Shown here one piece after another: positions 36,989-45,965 of a DNA stretch of 64,000 nt. Numbering within the stretch: position 1 is the first letter of the stretch; each line of letters starts with the position of its first letter. The notes under the pieces were generated by a model. It was given only the letters and a program-made list of their open reading frames with translations. It was not told the DNA's origin and did not search any database. Origin of the DNA: JAGNHN01 sp964590645 (GTDB taxonomy: Bacteria > Bacteroidota > Bacteroidia > Bacteroidales > JAGNHN01); NCBI GenBank assembly GCA_964590645.1, contig CAZPYJ010000012.1:44539-108538 (forward strand), written 5' to 3'. The translations under genes and the position numbers were made by a program.

Positions 36989-37327
36989 ATGCACAACACA
37001 CCTTGGGAAGCATTTACAGCGGTTGATCTGCGGATAGGTAAAATTGTGGATGTACAAGACTTTCAGGAAGCCGAGAAACCCGCCTATAAAATCTGGGCAG
37101 ATTTTGGTGAGGGATACGGCATAATGAAGTCAAGTGCCCAAATCACAGACTTATATTCTAAGGAGGAACTGATAGGGCAGAGCATCATAGGCCTGGTCAA
37201 CATCCCGGTCCGACAAATCGGGCCATTTGTTTCAGAATTTCTGGTCACGGGCTTTACCAATACCCGGGGGCAGGTTGTACTGGCCATTCCTGAAAGGCCA
37301 CTCGAGCCTGGTTTACGACTTCACTAA
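36989..37327 (+). CDS. csaA: CsaA-like tRNA-binding domain protein
   Basis: The 112-residue protein starts at the ATG at 36989 (MHNTPWEAFTAVDLRIGKIV). It is a stand-alone OB-fold tRNA-binding domain of the CsaA/Arc1p/MetRS C-terminal type, with VDLRIGKIVDVQDFQEAEKPAYKI split by short turns and IGLVNIPVRQIGPFVSEFLV near the end. CsaA was described as a secretion-related chaperone; a tRNA-related role is also possible. It lies 45 bp upstream of gyrA on the same strand. Confidence 0.85.
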   Translation: MHNTPWEAFTAVDLRIGKIVDVQDFQEAEKPAYKIWADFGEGYGIMKSSAQITDLYSKEELIGQSIIGLVNIPVRQIGPFVSEFLVTGFTNTRGQVVLAIPERPLEPGLRLH

Positions 37328-37372
37328 TGATCAGGTTTTTCAATTTTAGGTTTACCACGAAATTTCAATAAG

Positions 37373-39898
37373 ATGGATTACGGAGAAAAGATTATTCCTG
37401 TTAATATAGAGACCCAGATGAAGGCCGCTTACATTGACTATTCAATGTCGGTCATTGTGTCACGTGCCCTCCCGGATGTTCGGGACGGATTAAAACCGGT
37501 TCATAGACGAGTCCTCTTCGGAATGCTTGATCTGGGCGTGTATGCCAACCGGCCCTATAAGAAGTCAGCCAGGATAGTAGGGGAGGTGCTTGGGAAGTAT
37601 CACCCCCACGGCGATAGTTCCGTGTATGATGCTATGGTCAGAATGGCACAGCCCTGGTCGCTTCGCTATCCACTGGTGGACGGACAAGGGAACTTTGGTT
37701 CCATAGACGGAGACAGTCCGGCGGCTATGCGTTATACTGAAGCACGCCTTCAGAAGATTGCGGAAGAAATGCTCTCCGATATCGACAAGGATACGGTGGA
37801 CTTTACCCTCAACTTCGATGATACCCTTGAAGAGCCTACCGTCCTGCCATCACGCATTCCTCAGCTTCTGGTGAACGGAGCCAGTGGCATTGCCGTGGGG
37901 ATGGCAACCAATATGGCCCCCCATAATCTCTCCGAAGTCATCGATGGAACCATCGCCTATATCGATGACAATGAGATCGATATCCCTGGGCTGATGAAGT
38001 ATATCAAAGCTCCTGACTTCCCCACCGGTGCTCAGATTTATGGATACGAAGGAGTGAAAGAAGCCTATGAAACAGGCAGGGGCAGAATTGTGATGCGGGC
38101 AGAATCCAAAATTGAGGAAGGAGACAACGGAAAGGAGTGCATCATCATCACATCCATTCCCTATCAGGTCAATAAGGCTGAACTGATCAAGAAAACCGCC
38201 GACCTGGTCAATGACAAAAAGATTGAAGGAATCTCCGACATCAGAGATGAATCGGATCGCAATGGATTGCGGATCGTATATGAACTGAAAAAGGATGCCA
38301 TCACAAACGTCGTCCTGAATAGACTGTATCAGCTAACCCAGCTTCAAACCTCCTTCAGCGTCAACAATATCGCCCTGGTGGATGGGCGCCCGATGATGCT
38401 GAACCTGAAAGACCTGATCCGCCATTTTGTCAACCACAGACACGATGTGGTTATCCGAAGGACCAAATACGAACTGGCCCAGGCGGAAAAGAGAGCGCAT
38501 ATCCTTGAAGGCCTCCTGATCGCACTGGATCACCTGGATGAAGTTATCGCACTGATCCGCTCATCACGCACACCCGAAGAAGCACGCAATGGATTGATGA
38601 ATACCTTCCAACTCTCTGAAGAGCAGGCCAGAGCCATTCTGGATATGCGACTCCAGAAGCTGACCGGCCTTGAACGGGATAAGATACGCCTGGAATTTGA
38701 TGAGCTGCAGAAACAAATTGAGTATTATAAGGAAGTCCTGGCCGAAGAGTCGATTAGGATGAATATTATCAAAGAAGAGCTTAGAGAGATCAAAGAAAAA
38801 TACGGGGATGAAACCCGGACAGAAATAGTCTATAGCGCCCGCGATTTCCGCATCGAAGATACTATCCCGGATGAAGAAGTGGTCATAACCATTTCACACC
38901 TTGGTTATATAAAACGTACCAATCTGTCGGAGTACCGCCGCCAGAACCGGGGCGGGAGAGGAGCAAAAGGATCCAATATCCGCGATGAGGACTTCCTCGA
39001 ACATCTGTTCATTGCCACGATGCATAATTATATGCTCTTCTTTACAGAGAAAGGTAAGTGTTTCTGGTTGAGGGTGTTTGAGATTCCGGAAGGCACGAAG
39101 TCCTCTAAAGGCCGAGCCATTCAGAATTTAATCAATATTGAACCGGATGATAAGGTCAGGGCCTTCATCAATGTGAAGAACCTGAAGGACGAAGATTACA
39201 TCAACCAGAACTACATTATCCTGGCTACCAGCAAAGGGATCATCAAAAAAACCAGCCTGGAAGCCTACTCACGCCCCAGACAAAACGGGATTAATGCCAT
39301 CACGGTCAGAGACGGAGATGAGCTGCTGGAAGCACGCCTGACCAATGGTGAGAATGAAATTATGCTGGCCTTGCGCTCGGGCAGAGCAATTCGCTTTAAG
39401 GAAGGGGCGGTCAGACCAATGGGACGCAACGCCAGCGGAGTGAGAGGAATAAGCCTTGCCAATGGTGAGGACAGGGTTATCGGTATGATCTGTCTTGAAA
39501 ACGGACGGGAAGACGTACTTGTCGTTTCGGAAAATGGTTATGGAAAGCGTTCGGGTATAGAAGATTACCGCATTACCAACCGGGGAGGGAAGGGAGTTAA
39601 GACCATTAACGTTACCGAGAAAACCGGAGCCCTCATCGCGATTAAGGCTGTCACGGATTCAGATGACCTGATGATCATCAATCGCTCAGGATTAACCATA
39701 CGCATTTCTGTGGAAGAACTCAGGGTGATGGGGCGTGCAACCCAGGGAGTAAGGCTCATCAACCTTCGTGAAGGTGATATCATAGCGGCCGTAGCTAAAG
39801 TTCAAACAGAAGAAGAAGCCGAAGTGGCAAATGAGTCTGCTGTGGATATGAATGAAGCGGAAGAGGAAGGAGATGTTTTAACTACTGATAATGTGTGA
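37373..39898 (+). CDS. gyrA: DNA gyrase subunit A
   Basis: The 841-residue protein has the breakage-reunion domain with catalytic tyrosine Y121 in SPAAMRYTEARL, a coiled-coil arm, and a C-terminal beta-pinwheel with the GyrA box in YRRQNRGGRGAKG. The acidic tail (EEEAEVANESAVDMNEAEEE) is usual for the phylum. The quinolone region KYHPHGDSSVYDAM keeps Ser82 and Asp86, the equivalents of E. coli S83 and D87, so no classical resistance change is seen. Confidence 0.96.
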   Translation: MDYGEKIIPVNIETQMKAAYIDYSMSVIVSRALPDVRDGLKPVHRRVLFGMLDLGVYANRPYKKSARIVGEVLGKYHPHGDSSVYDAMVRMAQPWSLRYPLVDGQGNFGSIDGDSPAAMRYTEARLQKIAEEMLSDIDKDTVDFTLNFDDTLEEPTVLPSRIPQLLVNGASGIAVGMATNMAPHNLSEVIDGTIAYIDDNEIDIPGLMKYIKAPDFPTGAQIYGYEGVKEAYETGRGRIVMRAESKIEEGDNGKECIIITSIPYQVNKAELIKKTADLVNDKKIEGISDIRDESDRNGLRIVYELKKDAITNVVLNRLYQLTQLQTSFSVNNIALVDGRPMMLNLKDLIRHFVNHRHDVVIRRTKYELAQAEKRAHILEGLLIALDHLDEVIALIRSSRTPEEARNGLMNTFQLSEEQARAILDMRLQKLTGLERDKIRLEFDELQKQIEYYKEVLAEESIRMNIIKEELREIKEKYGDETRTEIVYSARDFRIEDTIPDEEVVITISHLGYIKRTNLSEYRRQNRGGRGAKGSNIRDEDFLEHLFIATMHNYMLFFTEKGKCFWLRVFEIPEGTKSSKGRAIQNLINIEPDDKVRAFINVKNLKDEDYINQNYIILATSKGIIKKTSLEAYSRPRQNGINAITVRDGDELLEARLTNGENEIMLALRSGRAIRFKEGAVRPMGRNASGVRGISLANGEDRVIGMICLENGREDVLVVSENGYGKRSGIEDYRITNRGGKGVKTINVTEKTGALIAIKAVTDSDDLMIINRSGLTIRISVEELRVMGRATQGVRLINLREGDIIAAVAKVQTEEEAEVANESAVDMNEAEEEGDVLTTDNV

Positions 39899-39953
39899 TT
39901 TACGCATTATACAGGGACCCAATGCTAATTACAGAAGGCATTCTGGCAAAGTA

Positions 39954-39985
39954 TTTGCACAGCTCCATAGTGATACATACATTTG
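39954..39985 (+). promoter_or_regulatory. sigma-A promoter of the 40007 TPR gene
   Basis: TTTG (39954-39957) and TACATTTG (39978-39985) are 20 bp apart, a full match to the Bacteroidota consensus, 21 bp ahead of the start codon. Confidence 0.75.
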
Positions 39986-40006
39986 TGAATCCTAAATATT
40001 TCTGAT

Positions 40007-41164
40007 ATGAAGAAAACGGCAATCTTCCTGATGGTACTGATGGTAGGCGGAATGACCTTCGGCCAGAACTCAAAAGTGGTGAGTGCCTACAATTATCTTA
40101 GAAACCTCCAGCTCAAGGAAGCCAAAGAAGCGATTGATCCTGCAGTTGAGCATCCAAAAACAATGAGCGATGCCAAAGCCTGGTTCTACCGTGGCAATGT
40201 CTATCTGGCCATTATGATGTCGGAAGACCCGGAAGTCAGAGCCCTTGCAGAAAATGCGCTTTCGGTTGCAGAAGAGTCCTATAATAAGGCGCTGGAACTC
40301 GACGACAAAGACAGGTACAAGGCTGAAATTATTGAACGTATCCCGTTTATGGCAGAACAGTATTATAATCAAGGGGTTCAGTTGTATAATGTTCAGGAGT
40401 TTGATAAAGCAATGCAAAGCTTCATCAAAGCACGGGAAACCAATGCAAGGGTAGGTAGAGAGGACTCTCTTGCTCTGTTCAATGCTGCTCTGTGTGCAGA
40501 ATTGGCTGAAAAAAACACAGAAGCAAAGAAGTATTATAATGAATTGATTCAACTCGGCTACGAGGGTGAACCCAACGCTGTTCCACTCTATATTTCCCTC
40601 TCACGCATTCACAAGGCCGAAAAGGATACCACCGGTGCCATTGCTGTAATCCGGAAGGGACTGGAGCGCTATCCCGGTGAGTTTAATCTGCTGATTGAGG
40701 AAACCAATATTCATCTTTCCTCAGGAAATGTGGTTGAAGCGCAGAAGAATCTGGAGAAAGCAATCGAAGTGGATGCCACAAATCCCACCATATTCTTTGC
40801 TGTAGGGACAACATATGATCAGATGGGGGATATGGAGAAAGCAGCGGAAGCATACAAGAACGCCGTCGAACTGAATGCCGAATACTTTGATGCCAATTAC
40901 AACCTGGGTGCACTCTATGTGAATGAAGCTGCTGCCATCATTGAAGAAGCTAATCAATTACCGCTGGGCGATCCCAAATACGATGTGGCAAAAAAGAAAG
41001 CAGATGATATGCTGCTTGAAGCCTTGCCTTACCTCGAAAAAGCCAATCAGATAGATCCCAAAGAATTGAATACGCTGGTTACCCTCAAGGAGATTTACGC
41101 CAGGACCAACCAATTGGAGAAACTACAACAGGTGAATGAAGCGATTAAAAATTTGAATCAATAG
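40007..41164 (+). CDS. exported tetratricopeptide repeat protein
   Basis: The 385-residue protein has a signal peptide (MKKTAIFLMVLMVGGMTFGQ) and about six TPR units (for example YYNQGVQLYNVQEFDKAMQS, LLIEETNIHLSSGNVVEAQK and AVGTTYDQMGDMEKAAEAYK). It probably serves as a periplasmic scaffold; no enzymatic motif is present. It is the last clearly chromosomal gene before the inserted element and has its own promoter and terminator. Confidence 0.85.
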   Translation: MKKTAIFLMVLMVGGMTFGQNSKVVSAYNYLRNLQLKEAKEAIDPAVEHPKTMSDAKAWFYRGNVYLAIMMSEDPEVRALAENALSVAEESYNKALELDDKDRYKAEIIERIPFMAEQYYNQGVQLYNVQEFDKAMQSFIKARETNARVGREDSLALFNAALCAELAEKNTEAKKYYNELIQLGYEGEPNAVPLYISLSRIHKAEKDTTGAIAVIRKGLERYPGEFNLLIEETNIHLSSGNVVEAQKNLEKAIEVDATNPTIFFAVGTTYDQMGDMEKAAEAYKNAVELNAEYFDANYNLGALYVNEAAAIIEEANQLPLGDPKYDVAKKKADDMLLEALPYLEKANQIDPKELNTLVTLKEIYARTNQLEKLQQVNEAIKNLNQ

Positions 41165-41186
41165 AATAAAAAGATAAATATTACAG

Positions 41187-41223
41187 AAAAGCCGGGTACC
41201 CTGAAGTGGGTTTCCGGCTTTTC
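41187..41223 (+). terminator. terminator of the 40007 gene; last chromosomal landmark
   Basis: AAAAGCCGG and CCGGCTTTT arms enclose a GGTACCC/GGGTT inner pairing, followed by a short T-containing tail. It marks the left limit of certain chromosomal sequence before the element. Confidence 0.85.
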
Positions 41224-41487
41224 GTTTAAACAATGGGGCAGGGTGTTTTGTGGTATGATATTTCAATACATCTTAACATAATATAAATTATCGGAAACTT
41301 CTCGCAGGCGAAATATATGATAATCAGATGTTTGCGATAATGCGATAAAGCTAACGTGAAGCGGTTTTCAAAAGCCCTGAAACATAAGTAATTAAGGCTC
41401 ATTTTGTTACATTTTTCAGATTTGTGTATGAGGTGTTAAAATGGACGAAATTTGTACACGTAAGTTTTGTTCAACCCCTGTAAGTAA
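41224..41487. other. left-end non-coding region of the element with paired TGCGAT boxes
   Basis: This A+T-rich stretch has no supported frame. TGCGAT occurs at 41333-41338 and 41341-41346, 8 bp apart. The same hexamer occurs as a 9-bp-spaced pair at 62041-62055 in the right non-coding region, so one regulator or replication protein may bind both places. Confidence 0.45.
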
Positions 41488-42009
41488 ATGAGTGCCATAC
41501 AAATAAAGGGTATTTTGAAAGGTGATAAACGAAGTGTTTTCGTGGATCATCAGCGTCACAGGCTATTTGTTGGAGGCAACAGGGTGCTCCTATTTGAAAA
41601 CTACCAGGAGGCTGAAGCTATGATTGCTACAATTAATAAGTTCCTCACCAGCGAATTGTATGAGCTTATGAATGTATCGGCCGGATTATACGCTGAGTAT
41701 GCATTGCGGATGATGTACTTGTCTGGCAGCAATAGGATGATGATCGCTGAAATTTATTCAAAGCTGCACAGAAATGTAGCCTGGGTACTGGAGACAAAAA
41801 GAGATATCACCTATACCTGGAATACACTGCAAAGGTCCTGCAGGAACCTGGGGAATGTTACCGGGATATTTCTAGATTACGACCGGCCTAAAAGGTCATT
41901 TCACGCAATCAGGGCCATTGAGTTTTATGAGGCCAGGCTAAATGCTGTTCAGATGAGGATGGATGAATTTCCGGCCTTTTCCGGGCCTTTTACCGTTCAG
42001 TGGTATTAG
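41488..42009 (+). CDS. unknown protein, element left end
   Basis: The 173-residue protein starts at the ATG at 41488. The N-terminal 55 residues look like a beta-rich module (IKGILKGDKRSVFVDHQRHR, LFVGGNRVLLFENY), followed by mainly helical sequence. There is no signal peptide, membrane segment or known motif. It is the only rightward gene at this end and converges on the leftward train, separated by a hairpin. The paired TGCGAT boxes about 140 bp upstream may control it. The family is not recognised. Confidence 0.6.
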   Translation: MSAIQIKGILKGDKRSVFVDHQRHRLFVGGNRVLLFENYQEAEAMIATINKFLTSELYELMNVSAGLYAEYALRMMYLSGSNRMMIAEIYSKLHRNVAWVLETKRDITYTWNTLQRSCRNLGNVTGIFLDYDRPKRSFHAIRAIEFYEARLNAVQMRMDEFPAFSGPFTVQWY

Positions 42010-42049
42010 GCCCTGAAAAAAAAGAGATCTTTCCAGATAGCGCAAAAAT

Positions 42050-42070
42050 AAGGCCGGTTTTTCCGGCCTT
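42050..42070. terminator. hairpin at the end of the leftward gene train
   Basis: A perfect stem AAGGCCGG-TTTTT-CCGGCCTT lies between the convergent stops at 42009 and 42095, with A- and T-rich flanks. It probably ends both transcripts. Confidence 0.75.
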
Positions 42071-42094
42071 AATTCTCAGAGAAAATTGGAGGAA

Positions 42095-42541
42095 TTACCA
42101 ACCAAGTTTGATGCTATTACATTCGTTTGCTTCAATATTAATATTGAAATCCCAGTATATCCAGTTTGTCTGATCCATTATTCGCACATTATATGACTTA
42201 TTCTTTGAACTGCCAAGATCTTTGCTAATTGTAATTGATCCGGGATAACCGCAATGGGGTTCACTCACATAATAAACAGCGGCTGCCTGACTTCCATATA
42301 AGGATCCATCTACATAGAATCTTAAGGCTTGTGCACCGTCATTTACTAGATTACTTGCAACAACCTGATCATACCAAATAACAGCTTCACCGCTATACAC
42401 GCAACTTCCATCATATTTTTCAGCATCTGGGTCAAAGTTGTCTGCAATGGGATCGGTGCAGCCAGCAGGTACTTCTTTTTTACACGAAATTGAGATTGCA
42501 AAAAGAATCCCAGTTAATAAAACAAAGGTGATTTTTTTCAT
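42095..42541 (-). CDS. small lipoprotein, candidate lysogenic cargo
   Basis: The 148-residue protein has a lipoprotein signal (MKKITFVLLTGILFAISISC, acylated at C20) and the motif GCTDPIADNFDPDAEKYDGS that is common in secreted Bacteroidota proteins. A beta-rich domain follows. It has its own promoter (42568-42597) and lies behind the lysis genes, the usual place for prophage cargo. Surface lipoproteins of prophages often block superinfection, which is a guess here. Base composition is more A+T-rich than that of the lysis genes. Confidence 0.65.
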   Translation of the reverse strand: MKKITFVLLTGILFAISISCKKEVPAGCTDPIADNFDPDAEKYDGSCVYSGEAVIWYDQVVASNLVNDGAQALRFYVDGSLYGSQAAAVYYVSEPHCGYPGSITISKDLGSSKNKSYNVRIMDQTNWIYWDFNINIEANECNSIKLGW

Positions 42542-42567
42542 TCTGCAAGGATTTTGGTTAGACTGAA

Positions 42568-42597
42568 CAAATATAGAACAAGATGTAATATCGCAAA
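42568..42597 (-). promoter_or_regulatory. promoter of the lipoprotein gene
   Basis: On the minus strand TTTG (42597-42594) and TATATTTG (42575-42568) are separated by 18 bp, close to the consensus, 26 bp ahead of the start codon. Confidence 0.6.
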
Positions 42598-42629
42598 AAT
42601 GAAAAAGTGATTCATTCTACATATAAACA

Positions 42630-43214
42630 TCACCTTATAAACTTCCTCACCCTCCAAAATAGCATCCCTCCTATTGCGGTCACGCTTGCCCAGAACCACC
42701 AGAAAGTAAACTTGTAGAAACGGGGAACATACTTTGTTTCTATCACAGTTTGCGTTGTTCGCTTGCTCCTGGTATCTATGGTGGTATGCCTGTCCAGTTT
42801 TCGAACAGTATCTTCAATCAGCGTATCCGGCTCTAAGAGCTCGTGCAGGATCCTCCCTCCTGCCGTGTCTCTGGCCAGAGAGATAGAGCTGCTGGATCTC
42901 TTGCCCTGCAGATGGCTGATCACTACCTGGCCGCTGTCAGGCCATAACCACCCGGGCCAGGGGGTGTATTGTACCGCCTTCTCCCAGGGCACTGGGTATG
43001 ATACCTGGCTGGTGTCGCCTTTGAGCGGGATCCGGATCACTGTATCGCGGTAAATAATACGATCAATGATTGTCGTGGAATCATCAAGGACCTGCATTGA
43101 TAATTCCGGATGCTTTGTAATGCAACGATCCAGGGTGCAGCAGGAAGATCCTGCCAGCAGGATTACTGCCAGCAGGATCGTGATATTTAGGAGCCTGAGA
43201 TGGAGGGACTTCAT
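42630..43214 (-). CDS. candidate unimolecular spanin (lysis)
   Basis: The 194-residue protein has a lipoprotein-type signal at the N-terminus (ITILLAVILLAGSSC, acylated cysteine at about 25) and a membrane segment at the C-terminus (WWFWASVTAIGGMLFW), with a periplasmic linker between them. An N-terminal outer-membrane lipid anchor plus a C-terminal inner-membrane anchor in one chain is the diagnostic layout of u-spanins such as phage T1 gp11, which fuse the two membranes at lysis. It follows a holin-like gene with a 4-bp overlap. The call rests on topology, not on sequence similarity. Confidence 0.6.
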   Translation of the reverse strand: MKSLHLRLLNITILLAVILLAGSSCCTLDRCITKHPELSMQVLDDSTTIIDRIIYRDTVIRIPLKGDTSQVSYPVPWEKAVQYTPWPGWLWPDSGQVVISHLQGKRSSSSISLARDTAGGRILHELLEPDTLIEDTVRKLDRHTTIDTRSKRTTQTVIETKYVPRFYKFTFWWFWASVTAIGGMLFWRVRKFIR

Positions 43215-44143
43215 TGCATTGAGCCGTTTTTGGTATTAAAGGCATACACACCCCAGCCGTCCGGACTTGCGGTGATATTGTCAGGGTAAGTTTCATCCCA
43301 GGTAACCGGCCCGTACCCGGTAGTGTGGAAGGCAAATAAAGTCTTATTCACGGGCGTAGTACCTGTCAGTGTTTCCGGCTGGACGCTAAATCCTGCAAAT
43401 GCTACATAATCACTGGTAACTCGCGATGCATAGAAATAGTTTTGCCAGTTGAATTGCCTGGGATTGGCATAATCAATCATTACAGTGCCAGGTGAAAAAC
43501 TAACGCCTGGACCTGCATCAATTATGCACGACAATGAGGCCATATACGCAGCTCCACTATCTACCACAAGTCTGGGGTAACAAAACCCAAAGGTCCCGGC
43601 CGAGAGCCAGTCATCCAGCACGAAGTTAAGCTTTGCACCATAATTCTTTACAGGGATACCCGTCTGGATATCTGCCTGAGATTCCTTTCTGGATATCATT
43701 TCCTGTAGCGTATTCTCAGCGGCCAGCTGGAGTTGAGCATTTGTGTACTGATTGGGGTTCTCACTCTTTAACACCATTTCAATAGTAATAATTTCAGCTT
43801 CAGCCTGATCAATTTTACTACAGCTCATAAGCAGCAGGCCAGGCAGCGCCAGGATAGCGATTGCACGAATTACATTGCCGCCGCTTCCCCCGGAGGGTTC
43901 CTGCGGATCTTTGGCAAACAAGAGGATAATGGAGCCGGCGGCCTGCAGAGCAGTACCTACCACCACCAGGGTGGGCGATGTGCCAAGTACGTCGGCAAAA
44001 TTGCTAACGATAAGCAGGATATGATCTGCGGTGGCCTGATCGAACAGGCCCAGGATCACAGCTCCGAAGAGCAGGGTGTTCAGAATCCCCAGCACAGTAG
44101 TGATGGGATTCTTTTTTACATTCAGATTTTTGAAAATGTTCAT
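43211..44143 (-). CDS. membrane protein with holin-like N-terminus and lipobox-like third segment
   Basis: The 310-residue protein has two membrane segments near the N-terminus (TTVLGILNTLLFGAVILGLF and TLVVVGTALQAAGSIILLFA). A third hydrophobic stretch ending in LALPGLLLMSC (near residue 108) looks like a lipoprotein signal inside the chain. The remaining 200 residues are soluble and beta-rich. It could be a fusion of a holin-like part and a lipoprotein, or an internal start may exist. It sits next to the u-spanin candidate, which favours a lysis role. Confidence 0.5.
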   Translation of the reverse strand: MNIFKNLNVKKNPITTVLGILNTLLFGAVILGLFDQATADHILLIVSNFADVLGTSPTLVVVGTALQAAGSIILLFAKDPQEPSGGSGGNVIRAIAILALPGLLLMSCSKIDQAEAEIITIEMVLKSENPNQYTNAQLQLAAENTLQEMISRKESQADIQTGIPVKNYGAKLNFVLDDWLSAGTFGFCYPRLVVDSGAAYMASLSCIIDAGPGVSFSPGTVMIDYANPRQFNWQNYFYASRVTSDYVAFAGFSVQPETLTGTTPVNKTLFAFHTTGYGPVTWDETYPDNITASPDGWGVYAFNTKNGSMQ

Positions 44144-44170
44144 AATGGTAAGGGTTTGGTGAATAGTTAA

Positions 44171-44521
44171 TTAGCCCGATTTTTCACCGTTCCCGCTTAC
44201 AATCTGCAAGATTTTGAATATTCTTTCATTCATTGAGCGGATCTCCAATGCAAGCTGACCCCTGACTTCATCAAGTTCCTTCTGGCTGGCTTTGCTTTTT
44301 GTTTCCACAATCAATGCTTTTATGGTTTGTTCCAATCGAAAGTCTTCCTTCTGCCTGGTTTCGCGCTCAGCATCGATGGCACCTTCGAGGATCTGCATAT
44401 CACGTTTTTTGTAGCCCATATTCCAGATCCGTCGGACCAGGTATGTATTGACAGGTATCAATACTGCTAAAAGTGCCGAGATTTGCACCCAGTCTGCGGA
44501 TATCAATGTGGTCCAGTTCAT
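44171..44521 (-). CDS. small single-span coiled-coil protein, holin-like
   Basis: The 116-residue protein has one N-terminal membrane segment (VQISALLAVLIPVNTYLV) followed by a charged coiled coil to the C-terminus. It is in the lysis block between the adhesin genes and the u-spanin candidate. It resembles small holin or hemolysin XhlA-like accessory proteins in layout only. Confidence 0.5.
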   Translation of the reverse strand: MNWTTLISADWVQISALLAVLIPVNTYLVRRIWNMGYKKRDMQILEGAIDAERETRQKEDFRLEQTIKALIVETKSKASQKELDEVRGQLALEIRSMNERIFKILQIVSGNGEKSG

Positions 44522-44535
44522 TCATTTTCTTGTTT

Positions 44536-45042
44536 TTACCAAATACTGTCTTCAATAATGATCACTGCCGAAAAGGCATCTACAATGGCCTGGTGCTCAG
44601 GCAAAATTAGGTTGCAGTAGAAATACGCATAGCCATCGCGGATCTCCTGCCGAAAGCCGTTAAGTGTCCACCATAATGTGAGCTCCGTGGTGAATTCCTT
44701 CAAACTGGCATTACTGTATAGCGCAGCCAGAGAAATTACAATCCTTTTGTTCCATTCACGTGCCGGCCACACCTGGACCTTCTGATCGTATTCAATCTCT
44801 TCCAGTGTTTTCGCCGTGATTTTCCAGTGTTTTGAATAGGTGCCGGCCAGAATATCGGCTGCATAATAGGTGCTGATTTTCTGAGTGTCCTGATCGTATG
44901 CCGGTGGATCCCCCGGATCGTCATTTACCTGTAGCTCCACAATATGGGTAGGCAGGTAGCCGGGCTTCCCGTTTACCAGGTATTGGGGCTGGTGCCAGGA
45001 TAATACCTTCTGCTGGGTGGTATGGTATAGTACGGTTCTCAT
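44536..45042 (-). CDS. unknown protein after the beta-propeller-like gene
   Basis: The 168-residue protein starts MRTVLYHTTQQKVLSWHQPQ and is rich in Trp and Tyr, without membrane segments. It overlaps the end of the beta-propeller-like gene by 4 bp (ATGA). It is probably a structural or receptor-contact protein because of its place in the train. The family is not recognised. Confidence 0.5.
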   Translation of the reverse strand: MRTVLYHTTQQKVLSWHQPQYLVNGKPGYLPTHIVELQVNDDPGDPPAYDQDTQKISTYYAADILAGTYSKHWKITAKTLEEIEYDQKVQVWPAREWNKRIVISLAALYSNASLKEFTTELTLWWTLNGFRQEIRDGYAYFYCNLILPEHQAIVDAFSAVIIIEDSIW

Positions 45043-45965
45043 TCTACTTGAATCATATCACTACATATCCAATAAATATTTACATCTCCATTGGGTTGTG
45101 TCTCTGCCCATCCATTTTCATTTTTATATAGTCTTTGCTGAGTGCCAGCTACCATATAATTACCTGATAAAGCGCAAGTATAATATGCTGAGGAAGCACC
45201 AGCACTTGGGTTTTCATCAATCCAATTTCTTTCGCCATCAAAGCTGTATACTGATGTGTACAATGCAGCGGCTATAGCTGTTTGGTCATCCTGTATCACT
45301 ACTTTTTGCCAAAAAGAATTTGTATTGCCTCTGGGCTGCTGCTCTCCCCATCCCCCGTCAATGTGTAGAAATAATCTGCCACCATATACAGCCGCCGCCA
45401 TTGCAGAGCCATTTATTGATACACTTTTCCAATTTCGGTCCTGAGCACCATTATTATCAACCTCCTGCGGCCCAGTTGAAAAATCTGTCAGCCATAATCT
45501 ACCGGGATACTCTCCTGCCAGGATTTGATTCCCAAATAAATCAACGCACTGATAATTACCGCTTTCTAAGTCTGATATTTCCCAATATGCTCCGTTCCAA
45601 CCATAACAATAAACTTTCCCTCCCATTTCGGCCAATACCATTTTACTCCCATCAATCGCCCCATCTCGCCAGTCACGATCAATGAGTTCACCAGGGAGTG
45701 TATCCATCTCTGACCAGTTGGCGCCCCAGTCGGAAGAATGATATACCCTTCCATTTTTTACCCCAGCAATCATCGCTCCGGAGCCCTGCTTATCAAATTT
45801 GCAAAACGCCCATTGTTTATTAACGTCCCCAGCTGGCCTAACTTCTGTCCAGTTACCATCGTAATACCACAGGCGTCCATTGAATTCGCCCGCAACAATG
45901 CGATAACCTCCCCCGGAGGTGGCCCGTCGTTGCTGCTGTATGATGGATAATAGCGGATGCATCAC
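45039..45965 (-). CDS. beta-propeller-like repeat protein, candidate receptor-binding
   Basis: The 308-residue protein consists of about six repeats of 40-45 residues with a G-x-V/L-Y/W pattern (YRIVAGEFNGRLWYYDGNWT, MIAGVKNGRVYHSSDWGANW, MVLAEMGGKVYCYGWNGAYW, MAAAVYGGRLFLHIDGGW). This is like BNR/sialidase-type propellers, though no full Asp-box series is seen. It lies next to the repeat-rich adhesin, so binding of host surface glycans is plausible. Overlaps at both ends are 4 bp. Confidence 0.6.
   Translation of the reverse strand: MMHPLLSIIQQQRRATSGGGYRIVAGEFNGRLWYYDGNWTEVRPAGDVNKQWAFCKFDKQGSGAMIAGVKNGRVYHSSDWGANWSEMDTLPGELIDRDWRDGAIDGSKMVLAEMGGKVYCYGWNGAYWEISDLESGNYQCVDLFGNQILAGEYPGRLWLTDFSTGPQEVDNNGAQDRNWKSVSINGSAMAAAVYGGRLFLHIDGGWGEQQPRGNTNSFWQKVVIQDDQTAIAAALYTSVYSFDGERNWIDENPSAGASSAYYTCALSGNYMVAGTQQRLYKNENGWAETQPNGDVNIYWICSDMIQVE

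Noticed and set aside
37373..39898. Possible quinolone-resistance change in GyrA
   Set aside because: Ser82 and Asp86, equivalent to E. coli S83 and D87, are both present.
41165..41487. tRNA gene or attachment site at the left boundary
   Set aside because: No cloverleaf or CCA-ending tRNA 3' part could be read, and no long direct repeat to the right side was found; the right end is outside the window.
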